From Mactra quadrangularis (taxonomy: Eukaryota > Mollusca > Bivalvia > Venerida > Mactridae): a DNA stretch of 64,000 bases. Positions within the stretch are counted from its first letter, which is position 1; the number at the start of each line of letters is the position of its first letter. Positions 33,817 to 46,500 of the stretch are shown here, one piece after another. Both the position numbers and the translations under genes were made by a program. The stretch lies in NCBI GenBank assembly GCA_025267735.1, contig CM046303.1, forward strand, positions 28,682,380 through 28,746,379, read 5' to 3'. The notes beneath the pieces are model-generated. The model saw only the letters and a list, made by a program, of their open reading frames with translations, did not search any database and had not been told where the DNA came from.

Positions 33817-34495
33817 CGGGTCGTGACTGAATAGTTGGTACCATTCTATTACATAATATGTCGTAAAGAGCTCAACTGAGACGCTTTACTCATAAGCTAT
33901 AATACATGCGCTTTAGTATAAACTGATTAGCAAGTGTATTTCACGAATTATTGCGCCTGTCATAGCAGACAATCATTTTGAATTGTTCTATACTTATATA
34001 CTGAGGGACTACTTCTGGATTCGGTAAATTTTCAAAGTGGGAAAGGGTCTGAAATACGGTATATATATTTCTTCAAGACTGACGTCCCGAGCTAATAAAA
34101 ACTACATAACCATTAAATCTATGTTAAGCACCAAGAAAAAATCTCTCAAGCTGCATGAAAATGACATACAGTCAAGAAATACACTAATTGAAATGTGCAT
34201 TTTGGAAATTCTATAGGGGGGGGGTCCGGTCCCCCCGACCACCCGTTAGATCCGCCTGTGCATGTATGTGAATAACAGAAAGCTATTTCAATTGATCGAT
34301 TCTTTAACATAGAGTTGTAAGCTGGACATCATTCACTTACAGTAACACTAAGGCCATGCCATATCGGACTTTAGTTCACTCTTTTGATAAAGACAATGTC
34401 ACTTTGATGACAAATTTATACATGCAAGATTTAATAGGTTATCTTAAATTTTATCTTTGCAATAAGAATCTACATATTTGACCTCATTTAGCAAC
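33817..34495. other. Region upstream of gene 2, promoter not identified
   Basis: Contains a G/C tract near 34215 that matches the end of the 2080-2589 repeat. No convincing TATA or initiator was identified. Confidence 0.4.
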
Positions 34496-34541
34496 ATGAC
34501 GATGCAGTTACTGGTAGCATTGTTGTTTATTGTTTTTTCAG
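34496..34541 (+). CDS. Gene 2 exon 1, signal peptide
   Basis: ATG at 34496 (a second in-frame ATG at 34502), a strongly hydrophobic core LLVALLFIVF, and donor TCAG|GTATTT in phase 1. Both are typical of signal-peptide exons. Confidence 0.78.
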
Positions 34542-37500
34542 GTATTTTGTTACGTTTATAGTCAAAATCAACTTGATTATTGTACGATTATATTGAACTG
34601 TCCGATTGCATAAATTAAAATGCCTCATAACACCATTCTATAAATAGACGGTGAAGATTTATTTCTCGGATAACATTGGTAGTTCACGTAGAACGTATTG
34701 TAAGCATACAATCGTAAGTTCGAATCCCGATATATATTTCTTTTTTATTTCTGCTTCTTGTTAAAATCGTGGACGAATTGCGTGAAACGCATTACCCTCG
34801 TGGATCATGAAAATTGCATCGCTTATGCTTTTTTTGCAAAGGATTCCTTCTAATGAGAACTATGACAGTAGAGCAACCGACACTTCCAGTAAAACTGAAT
34901 GATTTTGACATTGTTTGTTTTGTAGTGTCTTATTTATATTTCTGAAAGATACTGAATAAATTAAACAAAATATTCAGAAAATAAAAAATACATAATATTT
35001 TCAAATGATTCAATACACTAAATTAACCTACACTTTGTTTTTTACAACAAATTCTGTATATAGAACGCGGAGGTAAATATATTCAATGTGCGATAACCGT
35101 GTTATTAGGCAATCGGACAGTTCATTTTGAAAACTCTGATTCCTGAGGTAGGTCCTATTTCAAACACAGGGACATAACTAGAACACATTTTGTTGAAGAC
35201 CTCGTGATGGTCAACATGCCAAATATATAAAATCTTAAAGCCTTACGGTTAGAGAGAAGTCTTCCAAACATTTTCTTATAAATAAATCTTAATATAGAAG
35301 TTGTGACCTCTGGGTCGGGGATAATTTGTACCCTGGGCATATTTTGAAGAAAACATGTAGAAGACATTTAGGAATAGTGATTTTTCCCCGCAGACTTCTC
35401 AAATTGTGAGGCTTAACGTGTTTACAAATTGAACAATCTTTGTAGATAACGCATATGTTGTTTTACCAACATATGCCATTTCTAGGCTTAGCATTATTTT
35501 AGAGTATATTTTTAGAACTTTTCCTTCGGATGCCATAGTACCAGAGTAACTGTTATGCAATGAAATGGAACTTTTTGAACAAGTTTGAAAAATCATGTGC
35601 CTATGGTTTATAAGAAGATGGCTTAAAATTGATGTCCACTCTCAATTTATGCAGAACATGTGTCAAACCTGTCTAAATAGGCTTAGGACCTTTGCCAGAG
35701 TCTGCCCAAAGAATCGGCACCAATATACATGTAAATCTAAAAAGCGTACGTAACTAACGAAAATAACCATTAACAGAGATTGAACTTAGCCTGTTTTAGT
35801 CTAGTGTGTCCGATTAAGCAAATTACCTGGCGTGATGATGCCCCTTATGTTTGTCGTACTTAGAGTAGTTTAGCAATGTCAGTTAGGGTCAACTAGGCTC
35901 AATGTTGGTTAAACGATCAATATGATTATGTAAAACGCTCAATATGATTATGTAAAACGCTCAATATGTTTATGTAAAACGCTCAATATGTTTATGTAAA
36001 ACGCTCAATATGTTTATGTAAAACGCTCAAAATGATTATGTAAAACGATCAATATGATTATGTAAAAACGTTGTTTGACCAATGGAATATCAACCATATC
36101 AGACTTGGAATTCCTTAACATTTCAATCAAATTCTCCAATTTAGACAGAACATTGTTTTTTTACAGTCAATGGACAACAAATTTTGCAATGTCGATCATG
36201 TAATAGGGCTACAGATCTGTCAGACTGTAATAAACTGGTGACATGTGATGCTACTATTGAGGTAAGCTTACACATTATATTTTTATACAGAACAGAACAA
36301 ATATCATATTCACGATTTGTACATAGAACATCATCAATACACAAGTACAGTTTTTAATATTACATATAACACTAGTCAAACAATCTAGAGTAGGAATTAA
36401 ATATAAGTTCACCATAATTAAAATCAGAGCATAATCCAAGAGACAAGAAAAAAGACATGAAATACAAGTATGTGTATGTAAAGGTAAGTATAATTGAAAT
36501 ATGATACATGTACATTCATTTGCTCTATAACTTAAAACAATACAAGTAGATCACCAATTTTCCTTTTAATTTTTTTTTATAATTTAGAGCATTCTAAATA
36601 GGTATAAACTCAATCTGATCTGAACTTTGTTTTGTTATATAAACTCAATCATGGTGGGTTGAGTATAGTAAATGTTTCAATATTTCTTTCTAATATCTAA
36701 ACTATGGTGGCATATTTCTGCCACCAGATAACCACATAACTTACTAGATAATACTCTGGTTAATACTCTAGATAATTATCTAGTTAATTAAGTAGTTAAA
36801 TAGTTACGTATCTAGTTATTTTTTACAAAAAAGAAAAGATCATAACAGGAAAAAAATGCAAGTTAGTGCTTACAACTGCCATTGTGTATTATTTTACCAA
36901 TTAAATGTGAAGTGGTTAACTAGTTACGTAACTGGATAACCACTTACAAGTTAGCGATATTTTGTATAACTGGTAAGTGGTTATCTAGTTACGTAACTAG
37001 TTAACCAGATAATTAACTAGTTAATCAAGTAGTTAACTAGTTACGTAACTAGTTAACCACTTAATTAACTAGTTAGGTTATGTGGTTATCTGGTGGCAGA
37101 AATATGCCACCATACTAAACACACGGACAAATAAGACCGACTTGATAATCATCTTCTAGTGCATTAAAATTATAAAACAAGAAGCGCAGCAATGCGAAGA
37201 AACCAGGTTTTCAACGACCAAGTTTTGATGTGACAGGAATGAGAAATGAAAGATGGTAGTGGAGAAAAATGATGCTGTAAAAACAACATGGATACAAAGC
37301 ATTCATTTGAAAGCAACAAAATCAATACATGCAAAATGAAGCAATTACGTGGAAACTGAATTTCTATTTTAGCAACAGTGACCTTGACCTTAATCACAGA
37401 CAATTGGGTAGCAATCCCAAGCTGCAAATACACCAAGTTTGGTGTCAATAGGTCAAAGCAAACTAAAGTTATTGAGCGGAAACTGAATTTCTATTTTTAG

Positions 37501-40500
37501 TGACAGTGACCTTGACCTTGATCACATACACCTGGGTAGCAATCCCAAGCTGCCTCTTGATATAAGCTACCTATACACCAAAAGTTGACGCCCGCCCGCC
37601 GACTTTGGCATTACAGTAACCCGGTTTTCGTTGAAAACCTGGTTAAAAATCCGATTATTTAAAGTCTGTAATTTTGTTAGCTCTGTTAGCTGAGAATTTA
37701 CCAGCATGTATATGTAAAGCACAAAGCGATGGTTACTTGATGTCATTGCTTCACTTAGTTTATAACCGTCAATGCAACAAACGTGTTACCCTAACAAATG
37801 GTAACTCGGTTCTTTATTGAATAGAAAATAAGTATATAGATCTCCAGGACTGTGTGCAAAGAGTAGGGGCCTCTATCACTGTTGTGAAGCTGTCATGTAA
37901 CATTGTACGGCGCAGTCAATAAAACTGGCGGGCACTGGGCAGATCGTTTCGTTTATTAAAGAATAAGATCTTAATTACTGCTGCATAGTCCAATATATAG
38001 CTCTATTGTAAAAACTGATTGTCAAACAAAATGTAGGATGCATATACATGTATTTTACTACATTTGATAAACTTTAATTCAGTATTTTTATTTTAATAGG
38101 AATGTTATATGGATGAATTAATCACAGAGCAATTAACAGTTGTTTACAATGCTGGTTGTCGAGCTAAAGATGTAAGTATTCAACAAACTGTGACTTTTGT
38201 TAGAAATCGTCTTTCATTCTATTCATAGATAAAAGAGCACTTGATTTGTTTGCAATTAGCTGCATATTAATTACTTATGTAGCCAGCAGGTCCTAGTTGA
38301 AGAACACCACTTAGCTTCATCATCCTCCGTTACACCAGGTGCCCCATAAGGTATACTGCTTGGTTTCCTTCCTGTTCTTGTTATACATTAACAACCTACC
38401 AAGTAAAGTGAGTTCCATCACTCGCCTATTTGCAGACGACAGCTTCCATTACCGTAGGACTAGAACTGCTGAAGATACAACAGCAATACAAAAGGACATT
38501 GATGCACTTCAAGATTGGGAGAGAAATCGGTTGAGATCATTCAGCCCATCTAAATGTGAAGTCCTACACATAACCAGGAAGCGTAAGCTAACCAAAACCC
38601 AGTATATCATCCATTGACAAACAATAACAGCTGCCAAAGACGGTAGATACCTTGGTGTTACGATCTCAAACCAGCTTTCCGGATGAAACAGCGTCTGCTT
38701 CAAAGTACACTACTGCAGTACGTTCTACCTCCGCCGGTCTTTTTTTCTTCGGCTACAAGACTGTGGAACTTGCTGCTAAACCACATAGCAACATCTACCA
38801 GTTTTGATGCTTTTAGGCAGGGGCTGGCAGAGATGTAAACTATAAAGACATGTGTACATAGTTTTAAAGGATTTTAACATTTTTGACTTTTTACGCCACA
38901 CCAGCAGCGTGTTCAGTTACCTTGAACGTTCCAAAACGTTTTGTAACGGAGGTGTCGAAACAACTCAACCCGAGACAACCCAATCTCCTACTAACGGATT
39001 GAGTTGTCCCAACTTTGAGTTGAGTTGATATGCAAAGTGTTTTAAATAAAATGAAGTCTTACTTTCATACGAGGGTGTATTCGTCATACAACGTCTTGCT
39101 ATTCGTCTTCCAACAATGTTCTACGATGAAAAAACACTGTCCTGTGTTTTAATGTTTAACGAGAAAAGTGGGACGATCATCTTAATTTCATCTGGATGAT
39201 TCGTACACCTTCACGAAAGGTTAGAAGCTTTAGTTTAGAAACCTTTGGTAAAACGCAATATTGACGTAAGTTACGCTTAGGTCGGAGTTACGTCACTTCT
39301 TAAGCTACGAAAACGTTGATGAAATGGCACCCAGGGTTTGACTTTTCACCTGTGCAACGATACCCCTTAGAGGGATCTTGCCCAGTTTTTGAAAGAAGAA
39401 TAATAATCACCTTGCCAAGAATGCTTACAAAGTTTGGTGATAATTGAGACAAAATGTGATCGCTAGAGTGTACACAAACAAATGTAGACGTACGATGGAC
39501 GCCTGACATTTAACGATAATAAAAGCTCACCCTGAGCTAGCTCAGGTGATCTAGTATTGATAGTAAACACAGTACCCTCTAACATTTCTTTAACAAATGA
39601 ATTTTTGAGGAAAATTGATGATGCATTGTTCTAGTAATTTTACTGAAATTAAATCTTATTTGTGTGAAATAATTATCGGTAAAATTGACTCGGTTTATGC
39701 TCAAGCAGGATTTTTCCATGGTCATTTAGAGGAAACACACTCATATGCATCCCAGCAAACAAATGACGTCGTACGGACGTCAAATAAACGTTGGGTCCCA
39801 ACGTCGGGTTGACGTCGCCCCATAAGTGAATTTGAAAGTTTTTTAGACGGTAGATTTCTGACGTCGTATTAACGTCTGACCCCGACGTCGTATCAACGTC
39901 GCCTCGTTGTTAGATTTTAAAGTTTTTCAGACGGTAGGTTTCCGACGTCGTATTAACGTCTGACTCCGACGTCGTATTAACGTCACCTCACAGTTGGATT
40001 TGAAAGTTTTTTAGACGGTAGATTTCCGACGTTGTATTAACATTTGACCCCGACGTCGTATTAACGTCTGACCCCGACGTCGTATTAACGTCGCCTCGTT
40101 GTTAGATTTTGAAGTATTTAGACGGTAAATTTCCGACGTCGTATAAACGTCTGACCCCGACGTCGTATTAACGTCACATCATGGTTGGATTTGAAAGTTT
40201 TTTAGACGGTAGATTTCCGACGTCGAATTAACGTCTGACCCCGACGTCGTATTAACGTCGCCTCACAGTTGGATTTGAAAGTTTTTTAGACGGTAGATTT
40301 CCGTCGTCGTATTAACGTCTGACCCCGACGTCGTATTAATGTTGTTTGTTGGTTGGATTTGACAGTTTTTTAGCTGTTGGATGTCCAACGGATATACAAC
40401 GTGGTACAATCAATATGTATCAAAGATAAATCCAACCAAAATCAGACCTGAATAAAACAATTGCATGACAAGAATATACACGTAAAAACAACACAAATTA

Positions 40501-43500
40501 GTTTATTATTGGTAATTTTACTTTTAATTTTGTTTGATGGTAATAGGATAAAAAATAAATCACAATGAATACGACATTAAATATACAATTAAATGTTACA
40601 ATTATACACATAAATGTTTCGAACTTAACATGCTGATTTTTAAATTAACATTCATAATGTCTAATGAAAAAACACGTTATCAACACTTGTTCTAAGATTC
40701 TATATCTGTATTACTGGCCATTAAAATCGTAGCTCAGACAATATACTTATTAAAAATATTGAGTTAAGATTACATGAAATACTGAAATCTAAAATAGTAC
40801 ATCTCTGCTAGATACTTAGTCATATGTGCGTACATGGAAATGAAAAAGTAGACAATATTGCTAAAGAATCTTTAAACCTTCAACCAGTAGATGTCAAGTT
40901 AAGTACCGCCTTCAAATGTTCAATCAATACGTTAATTAAGTCAAAATGGCAAACAATGTGGATTAATGCTGTTCGTTTGTTTGTTTGGGTTTCACGGCGC
41001 ACCAACACAAAAAGGTCATATCGCGCCCAACACAATCAATGATACTATTAATTCAAACGAAATTAATAATGTAATTCTCTATGTCTTATTATAAACATTT
41101 ATTTCTTTCAAAAAGTTAAGTATCGCATATGATGATACAGATTCAAAAAGTTCTTTAAGGGGGTTCACTCTAAAAAGTTTGTCACGAATGTATTTAAGAT
41201 CCTGACAGTCAAGGTGAACGTGTTTTACATTGAGATGCTCGTCACATGGAAGACATGTACATTGTAGGTGATGTGTCAATCTGGTTTGACCTCTCCCACA
41301 TCGCCTAATCACTATTTGATCTCGGCGATTTAAAAATATTGATGACGAAGATGAACCAAAGACGGGCTTTATGTCATGTAACTTATTAAATACAGCATTA
41401 TTCCACATTGTTTGCCATTTTGACTTAATTATCGAATTTATCGAACATTTTTAAGTCGCTGCGTGGAATAATGCAATATGTAATAAGTTGCATGACATAA
41501 AACCCTTGATTCATATTCGTCAATAATATCTGCTTGTTGACGTGTGCCATAAAACCCCAAATAAACAAACAAACAAACCATTGCTTAAAGGAAGTATGTA
41601 CATATCACATATCACAAAGGGCAATGTGTAAAAGATTTCAAAAGTTAAATATATCATCAGAGTGGAGGATAAAATGTACATTCAATTTTAAAAAATACTT
41701 AAGTGTTCTATAATAACAGGGGTGTAATTTCTAAAAAAATGATCCGGACAATCGTTTCTGAATGTTCGTGTAGATCATCTATACACAGTAGTTTCCATTG
41801 ACATAGACCTTGACTAGTTCTGAAAATATAAGAAAGTGACTTAATTAAAGAAAATGGTTGAGTTTTGGCAGTATCATTTCACTCAAAGTAAGTACTTATT
41901 TATATTTTTCAAATGATATCTGCAAATTTCAACCATTAAAGCGGGATATTCTTCTAAAACACAAATAAAACTAACGCATTTAAAAAAATTGCCCTTTAAT
42001 TTCTTAGCCATTTGACTTTTCTACGTCGAAAAACGCCAGTGCTATTAGCGCTTGGATAATTTTGTTTTCTATGTCCAACAAATCCAGTGCATTCAGCGCT
42101 TTGATCATTTATGTTGTCAAACCATACTTCCATGTCTCTTTTTGTCTTACGATAAATAAGAAAATGGGTGGGTGCGCTCAAAGCTTCATGTTGGCATACA
42201 GCGTCGTGCCATACATGATCAACTTTTTAATTGCGACAACAAACGTACACAAGGCATAAACTCAACAAACACATAAAACTCGCTTACCTCTTCAATTACA
42301 ATCCATTGAAGTTCGTTCACGTTGATTCTAAATGAATTTGGCACGCAAGGTCACAGATTGTTTTAAACACCTTCAGGATCTCTTCAATTTTAAGTCAGGG
42401 CATTTCTTGAAACGATGCTGTCCAACTCTTTAAAACATCCCAGACACGCCAATTACTTTAAATTCCTTTTGGTATCACTAGAAATGTCTTTACCGTGATG
42501 AATAAATTTACCCGCCCGTTAAATATCAACCTTCCAGAAAAAGCGACTACGCTACACAAATGTTCTACACTTATGATTCAGGAAAGTTTAAATGGAATGA
42601 CGTCATGATAGTGAAAATCAATACAGAGTAAAAGCGCGCGTGTAATCGACGTGGCGTGTTGGTTATTAAGGACTTTTCTCATTTATTCACTTTTCTTCAT
42701 AAAATACATGAAAATAGTTGTTCATGTTTCGAACAGTTCCAAATAATTTATTTATCAACTAAATTCAAACGTCAACACAACGTCGCTTGTCGACGTTGGA
42801 TCGACGTCATGATTTAGACGTTAAGTTAACGTTGTCTCGTAGTCGGCGACGTCGCGTATAAAATCCAACGTTATTCTGGCGTTTTATAGCCGTAACGTGT
42901 TTGCTGGGAGCATTAAACAATGCAAATGAATTCTGATTACCTTTATTAGCTGATCTATCACATTACATAAAACAAAACATTGTTCAATATTATACAATTA
43001 GATCTACAGAAATAACAAATGGAAATATATAAAATCATCAAACCCAACGTCGACACGACGCCGACTCGTGCCGTTGGGAACGACATCGTGTATCAGACGA
43101 CGATCTGACGTTAGATTGTGGTTTGCGTTGTCATAACGGAAATCCAATGTTTAAATGACGTTGTAGCAACGTCGATTCGTGACGTTGGGACGACATCGTA
43201 TTTCAGACGTCGGGTTGACGTTGGATTGTGGTAGCCGATGTCGTGACGGAAATCAAACGTTTCAATGACGTTGTAGCGACGTCGATCTCGAGACGTTTGG
43301 ACAAAATCGTGTTTCAGACGTCGGGTTGGCGTTGGATTGTAGTTGGCGATGTCGTGACGGAAATCGAACGTTTCAATATCGTTGTAGCGACGTCGATCTC
43401 GTGACGTTGGGACGACATCGTGTTTCAGACGTCGAGTTGACGTTGGAATGTTGTTTGCGTCGTCCTTACTGAAATCCAACATTTAAATGACGTTGTAGCG

Positions 43501-46500
43501 ACGTCGATTTGTGACGTTGGGACGACATCATATTTCTGACGTCGAGCTGACGTTTAATTGTGGTTTGCGTTGTCGTGACGGAAATCCAATGTTTCAATAT
43601 CGTTGTAGCGACGTCGATCTCGTGACGTTGGGACGACATCGTGTTTCAGACGTCGAGTTGACGTTGGAATGTTGTTTGCGTCGTCATTACTGAAATCCAA
43701 CATTTAAATGACGTTGTAGCGACGTCGATCCGTGACGTTGGGACGACATCATATTTCTGACGTCGAGCTGACGTTTAATTGTGGTTTGCGTTGTCGTGAC
43801 GGAAATCCAATGTTAAGATGACGTTGTATCGACGTCGATCTCGTGACGTTGGGACAACATCGTGTTTCAGGCGTTGGGTTGACGTTGGATTGTAGTTTGC
43901 GTCGTCGTGACGGAATTCCAACATCTTAATGACGTTGTAGCGACGTCGATTCGCGACGTTTGGACGACATCGTATTTCAGACGTCGATCTGACGTTGGAT
44001 TGTGGTTTGCGTTGTCGTGACGGAAATCCGATGTTTAAATGACGTTGTAGCGACGTCGATTCGTGACGTCGGGACGACATCGTGTTTCAGACGTCAGGTT
44101 GACGTTGGATTGTAGTTTGCGACGTCGCGACGTAAATCCAACGTCTAAATGACGTCGTTACGACGTCACGTGTTTGCTGGGATGTTTGTGTATTAATATA
44201 CGTAAACACAGATGGAAAAACATTCCAAAATTACCAAATTAACGCTTTGAAATTTTCCAAAAATCTTGAAATTTAAGTTAAGTTCTAAAAGCTGTCACAA
44301 AGGTGTTCATTATTGTGGACTAATTTAAGGTATGTTCAAGAGCTGGTAACTTTGGAAAAAGGAACGATTTAATAGCATGTTCAAGGTAAGACTGTTTATG
44401 GTGAACGTTTATTTATTTCTGTTAATTTCCCGGCTAGCTCAGTTGGTAGCACACACGTCTACTGATCGAGGGGTCATGTTTTGATTTCCCGGGTGGGGCA
44501 TATGGTCATGATATTATTTCTACGGCCATTCTCCCTCCTACCAATGATTCTAAATTATGTAGGTAAGTCACTAACGAAAGTATGCGCTCAGTTGTTGGTT
44601 AACAGCTATATCCAGAGATTAAGCCTTTCCAGGAGCAGTGACTTAGTTGATGACCGCCGTTATATGACCTATACAATGTGTTGCTACGGCGTTAAACCAA
44701 AAAAGTCAAAGAGCTGAAGGCACTGAAATTGTTCGGGTTTGAAAAGTGGAATTCAATTTCCGGCTCCAACAAAACATTCGTTCACAAAGAACCGTTCTGT
44801 GATATAAGTTTGATAGGTAGACCAGCACTGTTCCAGTTCAAAACACACTATACAATCGACCTATAAATACACCAGGTAAACCGGACAGGCGAACACACTA
44901 CTGATTTTTTCACACAATCACCACAAGTCAAAGGCGTCATTCTTAAAGCAATTCAATAACTGCCGCTTATAAGTTATCATTCATGCACATTTATTCTACT
45001 GCATCTGTATGTAAAATAAACGAAGTCCACTATTCAGACATCATTCAAAGTCATTTACTTCGATCTAGAACCATCTTATTACATAAGATGATGTAACATC
45101 TCTACTGACAACTGGCACAAACTGACGTCCCGAACAAACAAAAATTACTGAAAAGATGTTTTGTTTCCAATGAACGTTCTTCAATAGTGTTACTCATTAC
45201 AGTAATTAGTAAGAATATATATTCAAAGTGAACAATATCGATCCTAACAGTTAAACCTCTTTTGAACAACACCCAGCCGTGTAGGGACTTAAGTATTTTG
45301 CTGTTCAAAGGTTTTGCTCTGCTAAGGTAAAAACCAATCGGAAGGGGCGCTCTGCAGAGGTTGTACTGTACTAGTCAATAAGTTTGATAGAAGTGAATTT
45401 TGCCATGCTTAGACTTAAGAAGCAAAATAGTTTGAAATTTTTATTGTGCCTCTCACTCAATGTCAAAAAAGTGCACAATTAGGATTTGACAATTGATAAA
45501 AAATGAAGTAGGAGTTTAACATCTTTTATCATTATAATCTTTAACATTAACCTATTTGGAAGTAGAAAATACGCATCGGAGATTTTATAAAGGACTGTAC
45601 TGAAAGTTGTCATGACTTAACGAAAGGTAATATAAATGTAAAGTAAGATACGTTAAGATTTTTAAAATAAAATTTCTAGAACCGATAGACAATAACAAAT
45701 CTAATAATTATTTATCAAAAGGTATTTCATAGTATGACGGTAAACTTTATGACAATTATTTATATATTTCTTATGACATGAAGTTCTATTTGTCCTTGAT
45801 TTAACAATAAACACAATGATTGTTTTTTTAAATTTGAAGGTGTTTCTAAATCAATTCGTTTTATTCAGGAATTACTCGCGCTAATAAAACAATAAAACCG
45901 TAGCACAGAAGTCAATGTAAGAACACACTAAAAACCCAGTTCTAATGCCGCTACTATGTTTCTAGTGTAAGGTTTAATCACTTAATTTGTACAAGGTAAA
46001 TAATAACGTATCTTACTAAAAAATTATTAACATATATTTAAGGTAAATGTAAGCAATAAGCAAAAATTATGCTAGCATTTGCTTACAAACACTTCAAAAC
46101 GATAATCTAAAATTAAACTTAGTTTGTTTAGACAACAATCAAATGTTCACATTGGTAAACTTAAAAAGGTAACGTATCTTACTTTTTCAATTCACATAAG
46201 TTCCACTGTCGTTTATTTTAAAAGACGTTCTAGTTAAGGCACAATTTATGTTAAAATCAAAACAATGCTAGCTCTTTTGCTTCAAATATGTTTATTTATC
46301 AGAAAAAAGACATATCTATTTGATTTTTCTGTAAACATCTATTTTGTATCTGTTAACGTATCTTACTCATTTATCAAAATCAATTCATGACTTAAGAGTT
46401 CAAAATATATGGTCCATTTTCATATAACTTTACATATTATCTATTTCTTTAGACAGCTGCTGTCAGCTTTATTGCAACAAAATAGTCGATTTGTTTTTCA

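Noticed and set aside
35155..35596. Two minus-strand open frames, one with AYVGKTTYALSTK
   Set aside because: Faint resemblance to GIY-YIG or retroelement pieces only; broken, too short and without a catalytic pattern I can defend.
35911..36069. CRISPR-like array of 22-bp units
   Set aside because: Units are directly adjacent with no unique spacers, and the genome is eukaryotic.
43111..44080. Minus-strand open frames with RRLKHDVVPTSRDRRRYN repeats
   Set aside because: Produced by the 110-bp GACGTC satellite; both strands are open and the repeat explains it.
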